Positions 5,757 through 12,386 of a stretch of 12,386 nt of DNA are shown piece by piece. Source of the stretch: an uncultured Ruminococcus sp. (lineage in GTDB: Bacteria; Bacillota; Clostridia; Oscillospirales; Ruminococcaceae); contig CANQCJ010000050.1 in assembly GCA_947589205.1 (NCBI GenBank), positions 1 through 12,386 on the forward strand, written 5' to 3'. The translations under genes were made by a program, and so were the position numbers. The stretch's first letter is position 1. Every line of letters begins with the position of its first letter. The notes under the pieces were generated by a model. It worked only from the letters and a program-made list of their open reading frames with translations, did no database searches and was not told the origin of the DNA.

Positions 5757-7250
5757 TTAATACTCGTCAACGACCTTTTCGCCGTTTCTTACCGCTTCGG
5801 CGTTGGATTCGAGTCGCTGTACCCATTTTGTCTGAATGCGGTAGGAAGTCCTGCCGTTAAGCTTGACTATCGTCCTGCGTTCGGTGTCGGTGAAAAATTC
5901 CAGCGTATCGCCGGCCTTGCCGTCGGCGCGCCTTATATCTATCGTCAGATAAGGCTCGCCCTCCGGGTCGTCAAACCATATCTCGCTTGTCGGACAAGAC
6001 AGCAGATATTGATACAATGCCTTAAACTCGTCCGCGCTGCATTCTTCCGAATCCACCGTTACCGACTCCACATCATCGCCGCTGACATTAAGCTTGAACA
6101 GCGCGTTTTCCTCTCCGGCGATCTCGACCTCGCTCACATCGGTTATCATGTTCCAGGTCATAAGCGTTGTGATAACGTCTGTCGGCAGCATATGCACCCA
6201 CGGAAGCGCGGAGGAATCTATCCGCCAGATGCAGTCCTTTCCGTCAACGCCCTCAAAGGTGCAGTAATATGCGCTCGCGTCTGTTTTCAGATCTCCGTCA
6301 AGGTTTTCCTCGTGGTATTCCTTGCCGATCTTGAGCGTATAATCATAGCCCTCTCCGCTGAAATTGACCGCTGCCGCCGGGTCGTCAAGCTCGTAATCTT
6401 TCAGATCCTCCTCTGTCGGGAAGATCACCTCGGCGGTCTGCGCGGTAAGTCCGTATATCGCGTAGATAATATCCGATGATGTCGTAGCGTTCAGATAAGA
6501 GAATATCGGCTCTGTCATTACCTGCGCCGAGGGCATATTCTCGTTGGATTTTTCAAACTGCCCGTTGTCGTTCTCGAAAACCATATCATAATCGAGATCC
6601 TTTCTCGAAACGGTCAGCTTTCCGAACTGCGCGCTGTCGTCATCGCTTTGCGGAACGGGCAGAAGCGTCATGTTAAGAAGCTCCTCCTTGCGGGAGGTAT
6701 AGCTGCTCAGCGTTACGCCGAGAACCATGTATACGTCCGAAGAACCCTCCTCGCGTAAATACCGGTATCTGTTCTGCGGCGCGGTGTCGCCTATATCGAA
6801 GGTGCGGGTCGTTCCGTCGGAAAATTCTACGCAAAAGCTCGCGGTCGGCTCTTCAAGACCGTACTTTGCCATATCCGAAGCGGTTGCTTCAACAAGCTTT
6901 TTTGCCGTAAGCTGAGAAATATCCTCCGGGATATCGCTGAGCTTGCTTGCATTCTGTTCCAATCCGTCAAGCTCCTCTATATGCGCGCCCTGCTTGCCGC
7001 TTTCGGAGGCCGCCGAAAAGGTAAATCCGCCGAACTCGTTTGTTGCAGTTACCTTGCGCACGTCCTGCGTTTCAACGTCAATAAGCTTCACCGATTCGTC
7101 AGGCTCCTCGGCTTTGGCGGAGGCTGACGAGCTGCTGTCGTTTTCGCCGGCGGGCTTGTCCATGCCGGTGAGCTTGAGCACGCCGAACGCCGCTCCGAGC
7201 GCGCCGAGAGCTACGGTGCATACTATTATGCCTTTTAATTTATCGTTCAT
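5757..7250 (-). CDS. DUF4340 domain protein, last gene of Gld-type ABC exporter operon
   Basis: A 497-residue protein with one N-terminal membrane helix (~7-29), a Ser/Ala/Glu linker (~31-52), then a large extracytoplasmic part. The stretch KYGLEEPTASFCVEFSDGTT (129-148), followed by FDIGD, is typical of DUF4340. A second copy of the pattern, DYELDDPAAAVNF followed by YTLKIGK (285-310), suggests repeated domains, and a third related segment may lie after residue 370. DUF4340 proteins commonly sit next to GldA/F/G-like ABC genes; their biochemical role is not established. ATG at 7250 is preceded by AGAGGGG with 6-7 nt spacing, in a 12-bp gap after the GldG-like gene. No standard terminator follows; the tandem dyad array starts 14 bp past the stop. 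Confidence 0.88.
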   Translation of the reverse strand: MNDKLKGIIVCTVALGALGAAFGVLKLTGMDKPAGENDSSSSASAKAEEPDESVKLIDVETQDVRKVTATNEFGGFTFSAASESGKQGAHIEELDGLEQNASKLSDIPEDISQLTAKKLVEATASDMAKYGLEEPTASFCVEFSDGTTRTFDIGDTAPQNRYRYLREEGSSDVYMVLGVTLSSYTSRKEELLNMTLLPVPQSDDDSAQFGKLTVSRKDLDYDMVFENDNGQFEKSNENMPSAQVMTEPIFSYLNATTSSDIIYAIYGLTAQTAEVIFPTEEDLKDYELDDPAAAVNFSGEGYDYTLKIGKEYHEENLDGDLKTDASAYYCTFEGVDGKDCIWRIDSSALPWVHMLPTDVITTLMTWNMITDVSEVEIAGEENALFKLNVSGDDVESVTVDSEECSADEFKALYQYLLSCPTSEIWFDDPEGEPYLTIDIRRADGKAGDTLEFFTDTERRTIVKLNGRTSYRIQTKWVQRLESNAEAVRNGEKVVDEY

Positions 7251-7262
7251 AACATACCCCTC

Positions 7263-9089
7263 TTAACGGTGCTTTCTTCTCAGGAATATGACCAGACCGA
7301 GAATAAGCGTGAGCGCGGGGATAACGCCGATAAATATTTTTTTCAGCAGCGAGATCTGATCGGCGGTAATGTCGAAGAGGTTTCCCGAGATCACCTTCGG
7401 CTCTACGGTTATTCCAACGCTGCTCTTTCCGGTAAGACCGTTTATTACGCTGAGTATATATTCTCTGTTCTGGTACTGGCTGGTGCTCATGTAGGTATTT
7501 GAAACTATGCTTTCCGAGCCTAAGACGAATATATTTGAATAGTCAGCCGTTCCGTCGTCCTTAAACGCCGCCTTTGAAGCTGTCGCGGCATAGATCTGTT
7601 TGCCGTTTTCGATCTGTTCGCCGGTCTGCGCGTCAAGCACGACAGCGGTATCGGTAGAGCTTAAATACGCTTCCGTTCCTATCGTTCCCTTTTCTTCGGC
7701 AAGCAGCTTTATCGGGCGCGCCATCTGGATAAGCACCTTTGCGCTGTCTCCCGCGTCGTCTGCAAACGTTTCGGAAATATCGTCGCAGATAGTCGTATAC
7801 TGGTTGCTTATATAATGCTCCTTGTCGTTTTCTATGATAACTCCGGTCTCTATCTCTATATAGTATTCTTCAAGAAACTCATCGAGGTTCGGGGTCTCCT
7901 GCTGATAGAGCGAGGCTATGTAAACGAGATTTTTTCCGAGGCTTCCGCCGTTGTCGAGAAAAGCGTCTATCTTTTCTATCTCAACGTCCATATAATCGGC
8001 TGTCGGGGCGGGGATAATACAAAGGTCGGTATCCTTGGGTATATCCTCGCTGACTATGTTTGCTTCGTTTACCGTATATCCGTTAGCGAGGAGCAGTCTT
8101 TTCAGATAGGATATATCCGCGGCTTCCTCTCTGCCGGTAAGCACCGTTGCGGTAACGGGGTCGGGGTCGGTCACGGCGATTATCGCCGAAATAAACGCTT
8201 CGTCCGCTGTGGACGCGCTGACTATATTCGCCTGCACCGCCATTGCAAAGGCGTTAAGCTCGCTTCCTCCGGCATAGGCGATAAGATAATCCTCTCCCGT
8301 CATGCCGTAGGAATCTGAAGCTTCCTTCTCGAACTCCTCGTTAAGCTCTATCATGTCCATATATGAAACGCTTCTTACCCGCTTCATCTGTTCGCCGTTG
8401 TCGTCCTTCATCGGCTGACCGTTTTCGTCCACAGCGTTCGTCTCAACGATAATGCTGTACGCCGTGACCTCCTGATCGGCATAGTCGGTGACGATGTTCG
8501 GGTTTGAATCGACGTCTATATATTCAACGCTTATATTGTCGTTGAATTTGCAGTAATTTTTTATTACCTCGTCCGCCTGCTTGGTGTAATCGTTGACCGC
8601 GATAAAGCTGTCCTCGAGCGCGAATATCTTTATCGTGACCGGAACGTCGACGCTTTTTATATATTCCTCCGACTGCTCGGATATGGAATATTTTCCGCTC
8701 TCGGTAAGGTCTATCGTAAGCGGATAGCGTTCAAAAAGCATCGTAGCTATTACGTTTACAAGCACGATGACCGCTATGAATATCACCGTATAGATAACGC
8801 TCATCGCTCCGTGACGGAGCTTTTTGTGTCCGCGCTTTTTCTTTTTCGGCTTCTCGTCCTTTTCCTCTTCGTTAGACCCTTCCTCGACCTTGACCTCGGC
8901 TTCGGTCTCATCATCAGCGTCAGAAAAGCTTACGCTTATGCCGTTGTTTTTTTCAACGTTCACCGGCTGACCGAGAAGCTCCGCCGCAGTGTTTTCCCTG
9001 TTATCCTCCGCCGCGGAATTTTCCTCCGCCGCAGAGCCTGCCCCCGCGGCATTAACGCCGTCTGTCAGATCTTTATTTTTCTTGCTCAA
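7263..9089 (-). CDS. GldG-like ABC transporter auxiliary protein
   Basis: A 608-residue membrane-anchored protein. Residues 1-95 are a cytoplasmic extension, first acidic (runs of Glu/Asp/Ala) and then basic (KPKKKKRGHKK at ~80-90). A membrane helix follows at ~97-118, then the large extracytoplasmic region opening with YPLTIDLTESGKYSISEQS (122-140) and VPVTIKIFALED, the hallmark of the GldG/ABC_transp_aux family. A C-terminal helix at ~582-603 ends in RRKHR. The start is TTG at 9089, chosen because AGGAGG lies 8 nt upstream, in a 22-bp gap after the permease gene. In Bacteroidetes GldA/F/G is linked to gliding; in clostridia the transported substrate is unknown. The charged N-terminal extension is longer than I expect for the family. 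Confidence 0.9.
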   Translation of the reverse strand: MSKKNKDLTDGVNAAGAGSAAEENSAAEDNRENTAAELLGQPVNVEKNNGISVSFSDADDETEAEVKVEEGSNEEEKDEKPKKKKRGHKKLRHGAMSVIYTVIFIAVIVLVNVIATMLFERYPLTIDLTESGKYSISEQSEEYIKSVDVPVTIKIFALEDSFIAVNDYTKQADEVIKNYCKFNDNISVEYIDVDSNPNIVTDYADQEVTAYSIIVETNAVDENGQPMKDDNGEQMKRVRSVSYMDMIELNEEFEKEASDSYGMTGEDYLIAYAGGSELNAFAMAVQANIVSASTADEAFISAIIAVTDPDPVTATVLTGREEAADISYLKRLLLANGYTVNEANIVSEDIPKDTDLCIIPAPTADYMDVEIEKIDAFLDNGGSLGKNLVYIASLYQQETPNLDEFLEEYYIEIETGVIIENDKEHYISNQYTTICDDISETFADDAGDSAKVLIQMARPIKLLAEEKGTIGTEAYLSSTDTAVVLDAQTGEQIENGKQIYAATASKAAFKDDGTADYSNIFVLGSESIVSNTYMSTSQYQNREYILSVINGLTGKSSVGITVEPKVISGNLFDITADQISLLKKIFIGVIPALTLILGLVIFLRRKHR

Positions 9090-9111
9090 AGTCTTTTCCT
9101 CCTTTTCAAGA

Positions 9112-9816
9112 TCATGCCCAGCGCCGTCTTTCGAGAACTCTTGCGGACAGGAACAAAAATACCGCCGCCGCGCTCAGAAAGAAAAGCACGTTTGAAAGGT
9201 CGAAAAGACCGTATGTAAAGCCGGTGTAGCGTTCATAGAACGACAGCTTTGAAAGCAGTCCGCTTACCGCTTCTATCGGGATAAGATCGCCGATAACGGA
9301 AAGCATATGGAGCGCAAGCATTGAAATAAAGCTTACTACCGCCGCTACCACCTGATTTTCGGTCAGCGAGCTGCAAAAGATGCCGACAGCGATAAACGCC
9401 GCGCCCAGCAGCTCCAAGCCGGTGAAGTTGCCGATTATTACCAGCCAGTCGGGAGCTGCGAACGACTGGATAATCACCGCGTAAACAAGCGTTATCGCAA
9501 CAGCGCAGGTGTAGACCAAAAGCGCGGCTAAAAATTTTCCGAAAACAATACCGCCTACGCTCACCGGCGCGGTCAGCAGACACTGATCGGTCTTTGATTT
9601 TTTATCCTCGCTCATCGTGCGCATGGTAAGTATAGGTATAAGCACGACGAGTATCAGCATGAGCTGAGAAAAAAGTCCGTCCATCTGGGTGCTTCCGGCA
9701 GAAAGCGAGGTGGAGGTGAAAATTACCGCCGAAAAGGCGTAAAATGCGGCGAGAAATATATATCCCACCGAGGAGGTGAAGTATGAAAGCACCTCTCTGC
9801 GAAAAATCGCTCCCAT
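9112..9816 (-). CDS. ABC-2 type permease (GldF-like)
   Basis: A 234-residue integral membrane protein with about six hydrophobic segments, including SVGYIFLAAFYAFSAVIF, LMLILVVLIPILTM, LVYTCAVAITLVYAVI and a final VLFFLSAAAVFLFLSARVL. The motif ILTMRTMSEDKKSKTDQCLL after the second helix, followed by TAPVS, is characteristic of ABC-2/GldF permeases and probably forms the coupling loop to the ATPase. The ATG at 9816 is 4 bp after the ATPase stop codon, and its ribosome site AAGGAGAG lies inside the 3' end of the ATPase gene. This indicates translational coupling. It should assemble with the ATPase as a dimeric exporter core. Confidence 0.92.
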   Translation of the reverse strand: MGAIFRREVLSYFTSSVGYIFLAAFYAFSAVIFTSTSLSAGSTQMDGLFSQLMLILVVLIPILTMRTMSEDKKSKTDQCLLTAPVSVGGIVFGKFLAALLVYTCAVAITLVYAVIIQSFAAPDWLVIIGNFTGLELLGAAFIAVGIFCSSLTENQVVAAVVSFISMLALHMLSVIGDLIPIEAVSGLLSKLSFYERYTGFTYGLFDLSNVLFFLSAAAVFLFLSARVLERRRWA

Positions 9817-9820
9817 AGTT

Positions 9821-10777
9821 TCAGTCGCTCTCCTTTCCGCTGTCTAACGCTTCGCCCATAGTGAGCTTCAAGAATATATCCTCGAGAGAAAGCTCGGCGT
9901 TTTTAAGCTCGAGTATCGGGTAATGCTTTTTCGCCATAAGCTCAAAAAGCTCCCGCCGAATGTCTCTGCCCTCGGCAGCCTCTATTCTGTATTCCACGGC
10001 GTTTTCGCGCTCGTTTATGCTTTTGCATTCCTTAACTCCGTCGATAGAGCGCACCGCCTCGCTCACCCTATCGGCAGGTCCTTCGATAAGCGCGGTCAGG
10101 ATATGCGAACCGCTCAGCTTGTCCGAAAGATTCGTTTCGGTGTCGTCGGCGACTATCCTGCCCTCGTTGATAACGATTATCTTATCGCACACCGCCTGCA
10201 CCTCCGACAGGATATGCGAGGAAAGTATAACGGTGTGGTTTTTGCCGAGCTTTTTTATCAGCGTTCTTATCTCTATTATCTGGCTCGGGTCGAGTCCGAC
10301 CGTCGGCTCGTCAAGTATCAGCACGTTTGGATTTCCGACAAGAGCCTGAGCAAGTCCCACGCGCTGGCGGTAGCCCTTTGAAAGATTTCTGATAACGCGC
10401 TTGTAAACGTGTTCTATCTTTACGAGAGAGCATATGTCTTTAAGATGCGAGACCCTTGCGAGCCTGCATTTTTTCAGATCATAGATAAAATTCAGATATT
10501 CCTTTACGGTCATATCCATATAAAGCGGCGGAAGCTCCGGCAGATAGCCGATATTGCGCTTTGCCTTTATCGGGTTTTCAAGTATGTCAACGCCGTCAAT
10601 AAGCGCGCTGCCGCTCGTTGAGGAGATATACCCTGTCAGTATGTTCATCGTGGTAGATTTTCCCGCGCCGTTAGGCCCCAAAAAGCCGAGTATCTCTCCG
10701 TCCGCCGCTCTAAAGGATATATCGTCTACAGCCTTTTTGTCGCCGTAATGCTTAGACAAATTTCTGACTTCTATCAT
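9821..10777 (-). CDS. ABC transporter ATP-binding protein (GldA-like)
   Basis: A 318-residue cytoplasmic ATPase with all the catalytic motifs: Walker A GPNGAGKST (34-42), signature LSKGYRQRV (132-140), Walker B VLILDEP with Glu157, D-loop GLDP (161-164) and H-loop SSH with His188. At the Q-loop position the sequence is GYLPELPPLY, with Glu in place of Gln, as is usual for GldA-type ATPases. Residues ~215-318 form the C-terminal accessory domain of this subfamily. I chose ATG at 10777 (MIEVRNLSKHYG), with AAGGA 10 nt upstream. A TTG at 10786 is also in frame but sits only about two bases from that ribosome site. First gene of the four-gene exporter operon. Confidence 0.95.
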   Translation of the reverse strand: MIEVRNLSKHYGDKKAVDDISFRAADGEILGFLGPNGAGKSTTMNILTGYISSTSGSALIDGVDILENPIKAKRNIGYLPELPPLYMDMTVKEYLNFIYDLKKCRLARVSHLKDICSLVKIEHVYKRVIRNLSKGYRQRVGLAQALVGNPNVLILDEPTVGLDPSQIIEIRTLIKKLGKNHTVILSSHILSEVQAVCDKIIVINEGRIVADDTETNLSDKLSGSHILTALIEGPADRVSEAVRSIDGVKECKSINERENAVEYRIEAAEGRDIRRELFELMAKKHYPILELKNAELSLEDIFLKLTMGEALDSGKESD

Positions 10778-10817
10778 GTCCGTCAATTCCTTCCGAATTA
10801 AAAAAATTCCACTCTAA

Positions 10818-10851
10818 ATTATAATTTACTTATATGATAAACCCGTGACAA
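10818..10851 (-). promoter_or_regulatory. Candidate promoter of the exporter operon
   Basis: In the 76-bp gap between gltX and the ATPase start, the - strand shows TATAAT (10823-10818) and TTGTCA (10851-10846). Their 22-bp separation is too long for one standard promoter. TTGTCA could instead pair at 17 bp with the weaker TAAATT. An internal promoter is plausible but not secure. There is no strong terminator after gltX, only a 5-bp hairpin, CGTGA/TCACG (10844-10858), that includes the stop codon. Read-through from gltX therefore cannot be excluded. Confidence 0.35.
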
Positions 10852-10853
10852 AT

Positions 10854-12302
10854 TCACGAAAGCTTTTCAATACCCTTTCTTATCCTTGCAAGAGAATCCT
10901 CTTTTCCGAGCATAAAGCAAATTTCTATCGCTCCGCCGGGGGTAAAGGCTTTTCCGGAGACCGCCACTCTTAACGGATAGAGCACTATCGCGTTTTTGCA
11001 GCCCATTTTTTCTATAAGCGCAAACAGCGCGTCATGTATATCCTGCTCCGTCCAGCTTTCTAATGCTTCAAGCGTTTCAAGCGCAGCCCTTAAGCTTTCA
11101 AGCGCTATCTGCTCGTTGGTCTTGGATTTTTTGTGAACATAAAGCGATGTGTCGTATTCCGGCAGAGAATCTATAAAATCTATCGTTTCGGGTATCTCGT
11201 TGAACACCTCGGTTCTCGCCTGCAAAAGCGCTGCAAGATATTTTAGATCTATATCCGTTCTCTTTACGGCTTTTTTGAGCTGCTCCTCGGCGTGAGCGTA
11301 AAACTCCTCCGGCGAGAGGGCTTTTATATACTTTGAATTTATCGCGCGCAGCTTTAAAGGATCGAATATCGCGGGAGATTTGGAAATTCCGCTTATGTCA
11401 AATTCCTCGATAAGCTCATCGAGCGAGAAGATCTCTCTTTCGCCCTTTGGCGCCCAGCCGAGCAGCGCGATGTAATTTAGCACCGCCTCCTTCATGTAGC
11501 CCTTAGCGATAAGATCCTGATAGGAGGCGTCTCCGTCGCGCTTTGCAAGCTTGTGCTGCTTGTCCTTCATGATATGCTCGACGTGGATATAGACCGGCTC
11601 CTCCCAGCCGAACGCCTTGTAAAGCAGAGCGTATTTCGGCGCGCTGGAAAGGTACTCGTTTCCTCTTACAACGTGAGTTATCCCCATAAGATGGTCGTCC
11701 ACGACGTTTGCAAAATTATATGTCGGCATACCGTCGGTCTTAATGAGTATCTGGTCGTCAAGCACCTCGCAGGGGGTGGTTATGTCTCCGTAAAGCTCGT
11801 CGTGGAACGTAACACTTCCCTCCGTCGGTACCTTTTGCCTGATAACATAAGGCACGCCCGCCGCAAGCTTTTGTTCGATCTCCTCCTTGGGAAGCTCGCG
11901 GCAGTGTCTGTCGTACATCGGCATCATTCCGCTTGCCTCCTGAATGGCTTTTACCTCTTCAAGCCGTTCCTTGTCGCAGAAGCAGTAATAGGCTTCGCCT
12001 TTTTCCACAAGCTGCAAAGCGTAATCCTTGAACATTCCCATTCTTTCCGACTGAACGTAAGGACCAACGGGACCTCCGATATCCGGACCCTCGTCCCAGT
12101 TAAGTCCGACGTCTCTTAACGTATCATATATAACGTCCACCGCGCCCTCTACGAGACGCTCGCGGTCGGTGTCCTCTATTCTTAAAATAAAATCTCCGCC
12201 GTTTTTCTTTGCGATAAGATATGTGAAAAGCGCGGTGCGAAGATTGCCGATGTGCATATATCCCGTGGGGGAGGGCGCAAATCTCGTTCTTACCTTGTTC
12301 AT
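10854..12302 (-). CDS. gltX: Glutamyl-tRNA synthetase
   Basis: A 482-residue class I aminoacyl-tRNA synthetase that charges tRNA-Glu with glutamate. It may also misacylate tRNA-Gln if the organism uses the amidotransferase route, which cannot be judged here. Visible motifs are RFAPSPTGYMHIGN (7-20, HIGH signature), FILRIEDTDRERL (38-50), Cys107/Cys109/Cys134 in the zinc-binding-like insert, VVRGNEYLSSAPK, and HKLAKR (250-255, the KMSKS equivalent). Full family length. The ATG at 12302 is fixed by an in-frame TAA three codons upstream. No good Shine-Dalgarno precedes it (only AAGTAAAATATT), which is odd for this genome. An AAGGAG lies 42-47 nt upstream, in front of a two-codon frame. The exporter operon follows in the same direction. 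Confidence 0.97.
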   Translation of the reverse strand: MNKVRTRFAPSPTGYMHIGNLRTALFTYLIAKKNGGDFILRIEDTDRERLVEGAVDVIYDTLRDVGLNWDEGPDIGGPVGPYVQSERMGMFKDYALQLVEKGEAYYCFCDKERLEEVKAIQEASGMMPMYDRHCRELPKEEIEQKLAAGVPYVIRQKVPTEGSVTFHDELYGDITTPCEVLDDQILIKTDGMPTYNFANVVDDHLMGITHVVRGNEYLSSAPKYALLYKAFGWEEPVYIHVEHIMKDKQHKLAKRDGDASYQDLIAKGYMKEAVLNYIALLGWAPKGEREIFSLDELIEEFDISGISKSPAIFDPLKLRAINSKYIKALSPEEFYAHAEEQLKKAVKRTDIDLKYLAALLQARTEVFNEIPETIDFIDSLPEYDTSLYVHKKSKTNEQIALESLRAALETLEALESWTEQDIHDALFALIEKMGCKNAIVLYPLRVAVSGKAFTPGGAIEICFMLGKEDSLARIRKGIEKLS

Positions 12303-12314
12303 AATATTTTACTT

Positions 12315-12350
12315 GTATGATATAGTTACCCCTAAATCATACTCTCCTTT
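12315..12350 (-). promoter_or_regulatory. gltX leader: AAGGAG, two-codon frame and inverted repeat
   Basis: On the - strand AAAGGAGA (12350-12343) is followed by ATG ATT TAG (12340-12332), a minimal start-stop frame with short spacing. The ATG lies in the first arm of an inverted repeat, GTATGAT (12342-12336) with ATCATAC (12321-12315), separated by 14 nt. The arms could be an operator or a small RNA hairpin just before gltX. Its function is unproven. Confidence 0.35.
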
Positions 12351-12360
12351 CATCAAAATG

Positions 12361-12369
12361 TGGTATAAT
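12361..12369 (+). promoter_or_regulatory. Extended -10 promoter element facing right
   Basis: TGGTATAAT on the + strand is a perfect extended -10; no -35 is seen at 16-18 bp. The predicted start is near 12377, leading into a gene beyond the window. The intergenic region left of it would then be a divergent promoter region shared with gltX. Confidence 0.5.
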
Positions 12370-12386
12370 AGAAATTGGGTACTGTG

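Noticed and set aside
7815..8318. Open frames on the + strand opposite the GldG-like and neighbouring exporter genes
   Set aside because: No recognisable family, no promoter or ribosome site, and a composition typical of reading opposite a real gene with strong motifs.
10778..10786. TTG at 10786 as start of the ABC ATPase
   Set aside because: It is too close to AAGGA for initiation; the ATG at 10777 gives proper spacing and the usual family N-terminus.
10844..10858. CGTGA/TCACG hairpin as gltX terminator
   Set aside because: The stem has only five base pairs, includes the stop codon and lacks a T tract, so I do not call it a terminator.

Overview
The window looks like chromosomal DNA from a Gram-positive anaerobe of the Clostridia, probably near Ruminococcus/Oscillospiraceae. 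This is inferred from three things: intermediate GC, strong AGGAGG-type ribosome binding sites with several TTG starts, and the types of protein family present. There is no clear phage, transposase or plasmid gene, and no CRISPR array.

Layout from left to right. (1) Positions 2-1003 (+) carry the 3' part of a membrane-anchored protein with a probable DUF5104-like extracytoplasmic domain. It is cut off by the left edge of the window and ends at a bidirectional terminator. (2) Positions 1036-4920 (-) hold a two-gene unit. The first gene encodes a 365-residue protein with HTH-like segments, transcribed from a perfect-consensus promoter. The second encodes a 904-residue Ser/Thr kinase fused to a STAND (NB-ARC-like) ATPase and a helical, TPR-like repeat tail. 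This pair is the least ordinary content of the window and resembles a sensor/signalling or defence module. (3) Positions 5023-5096 (-) hold tRNA-Arg(ACG) with its own promoter and terminator. (4) Positions 5218-5499 (-) hold a small conserved protein of unknown function. It is preceded by an unexplained array of four 20-bp tandem repeats, each built around a GAACC/GGTTC-type dyad. (5) Positions 5757-10777 (-) hold a tightly packed four-gene operon: ABC ATPase, ABC-2 permease, GldG-like auxiliary protein and DUF4340 protein. Its layout matches the Gld-type ABC exporter modules. (6) Positions 10854-12302 (-) hold gltX, glutamyl-tRNA synthetase. At the right edge an extended -10 element points rightward to a gene outside the window.

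How the genes work together. The four exporter genes very probably form one membrane complex: an ATPase motor, a six-helix permease, and two membrane-anchored extracytoplasmic subunits. In the kinase unit, the upstream HTH-like protein is the natural candidate for partner, substrate or DNA-binding output of the kinase-STAND protein. That link rests on adjacency and domain logic only. gltX and the tRNA are housekeeping genes. The only stretch near 300 bases without a gene is 5500-5756, which holds the repeat array and a possible promoter for the small protein.
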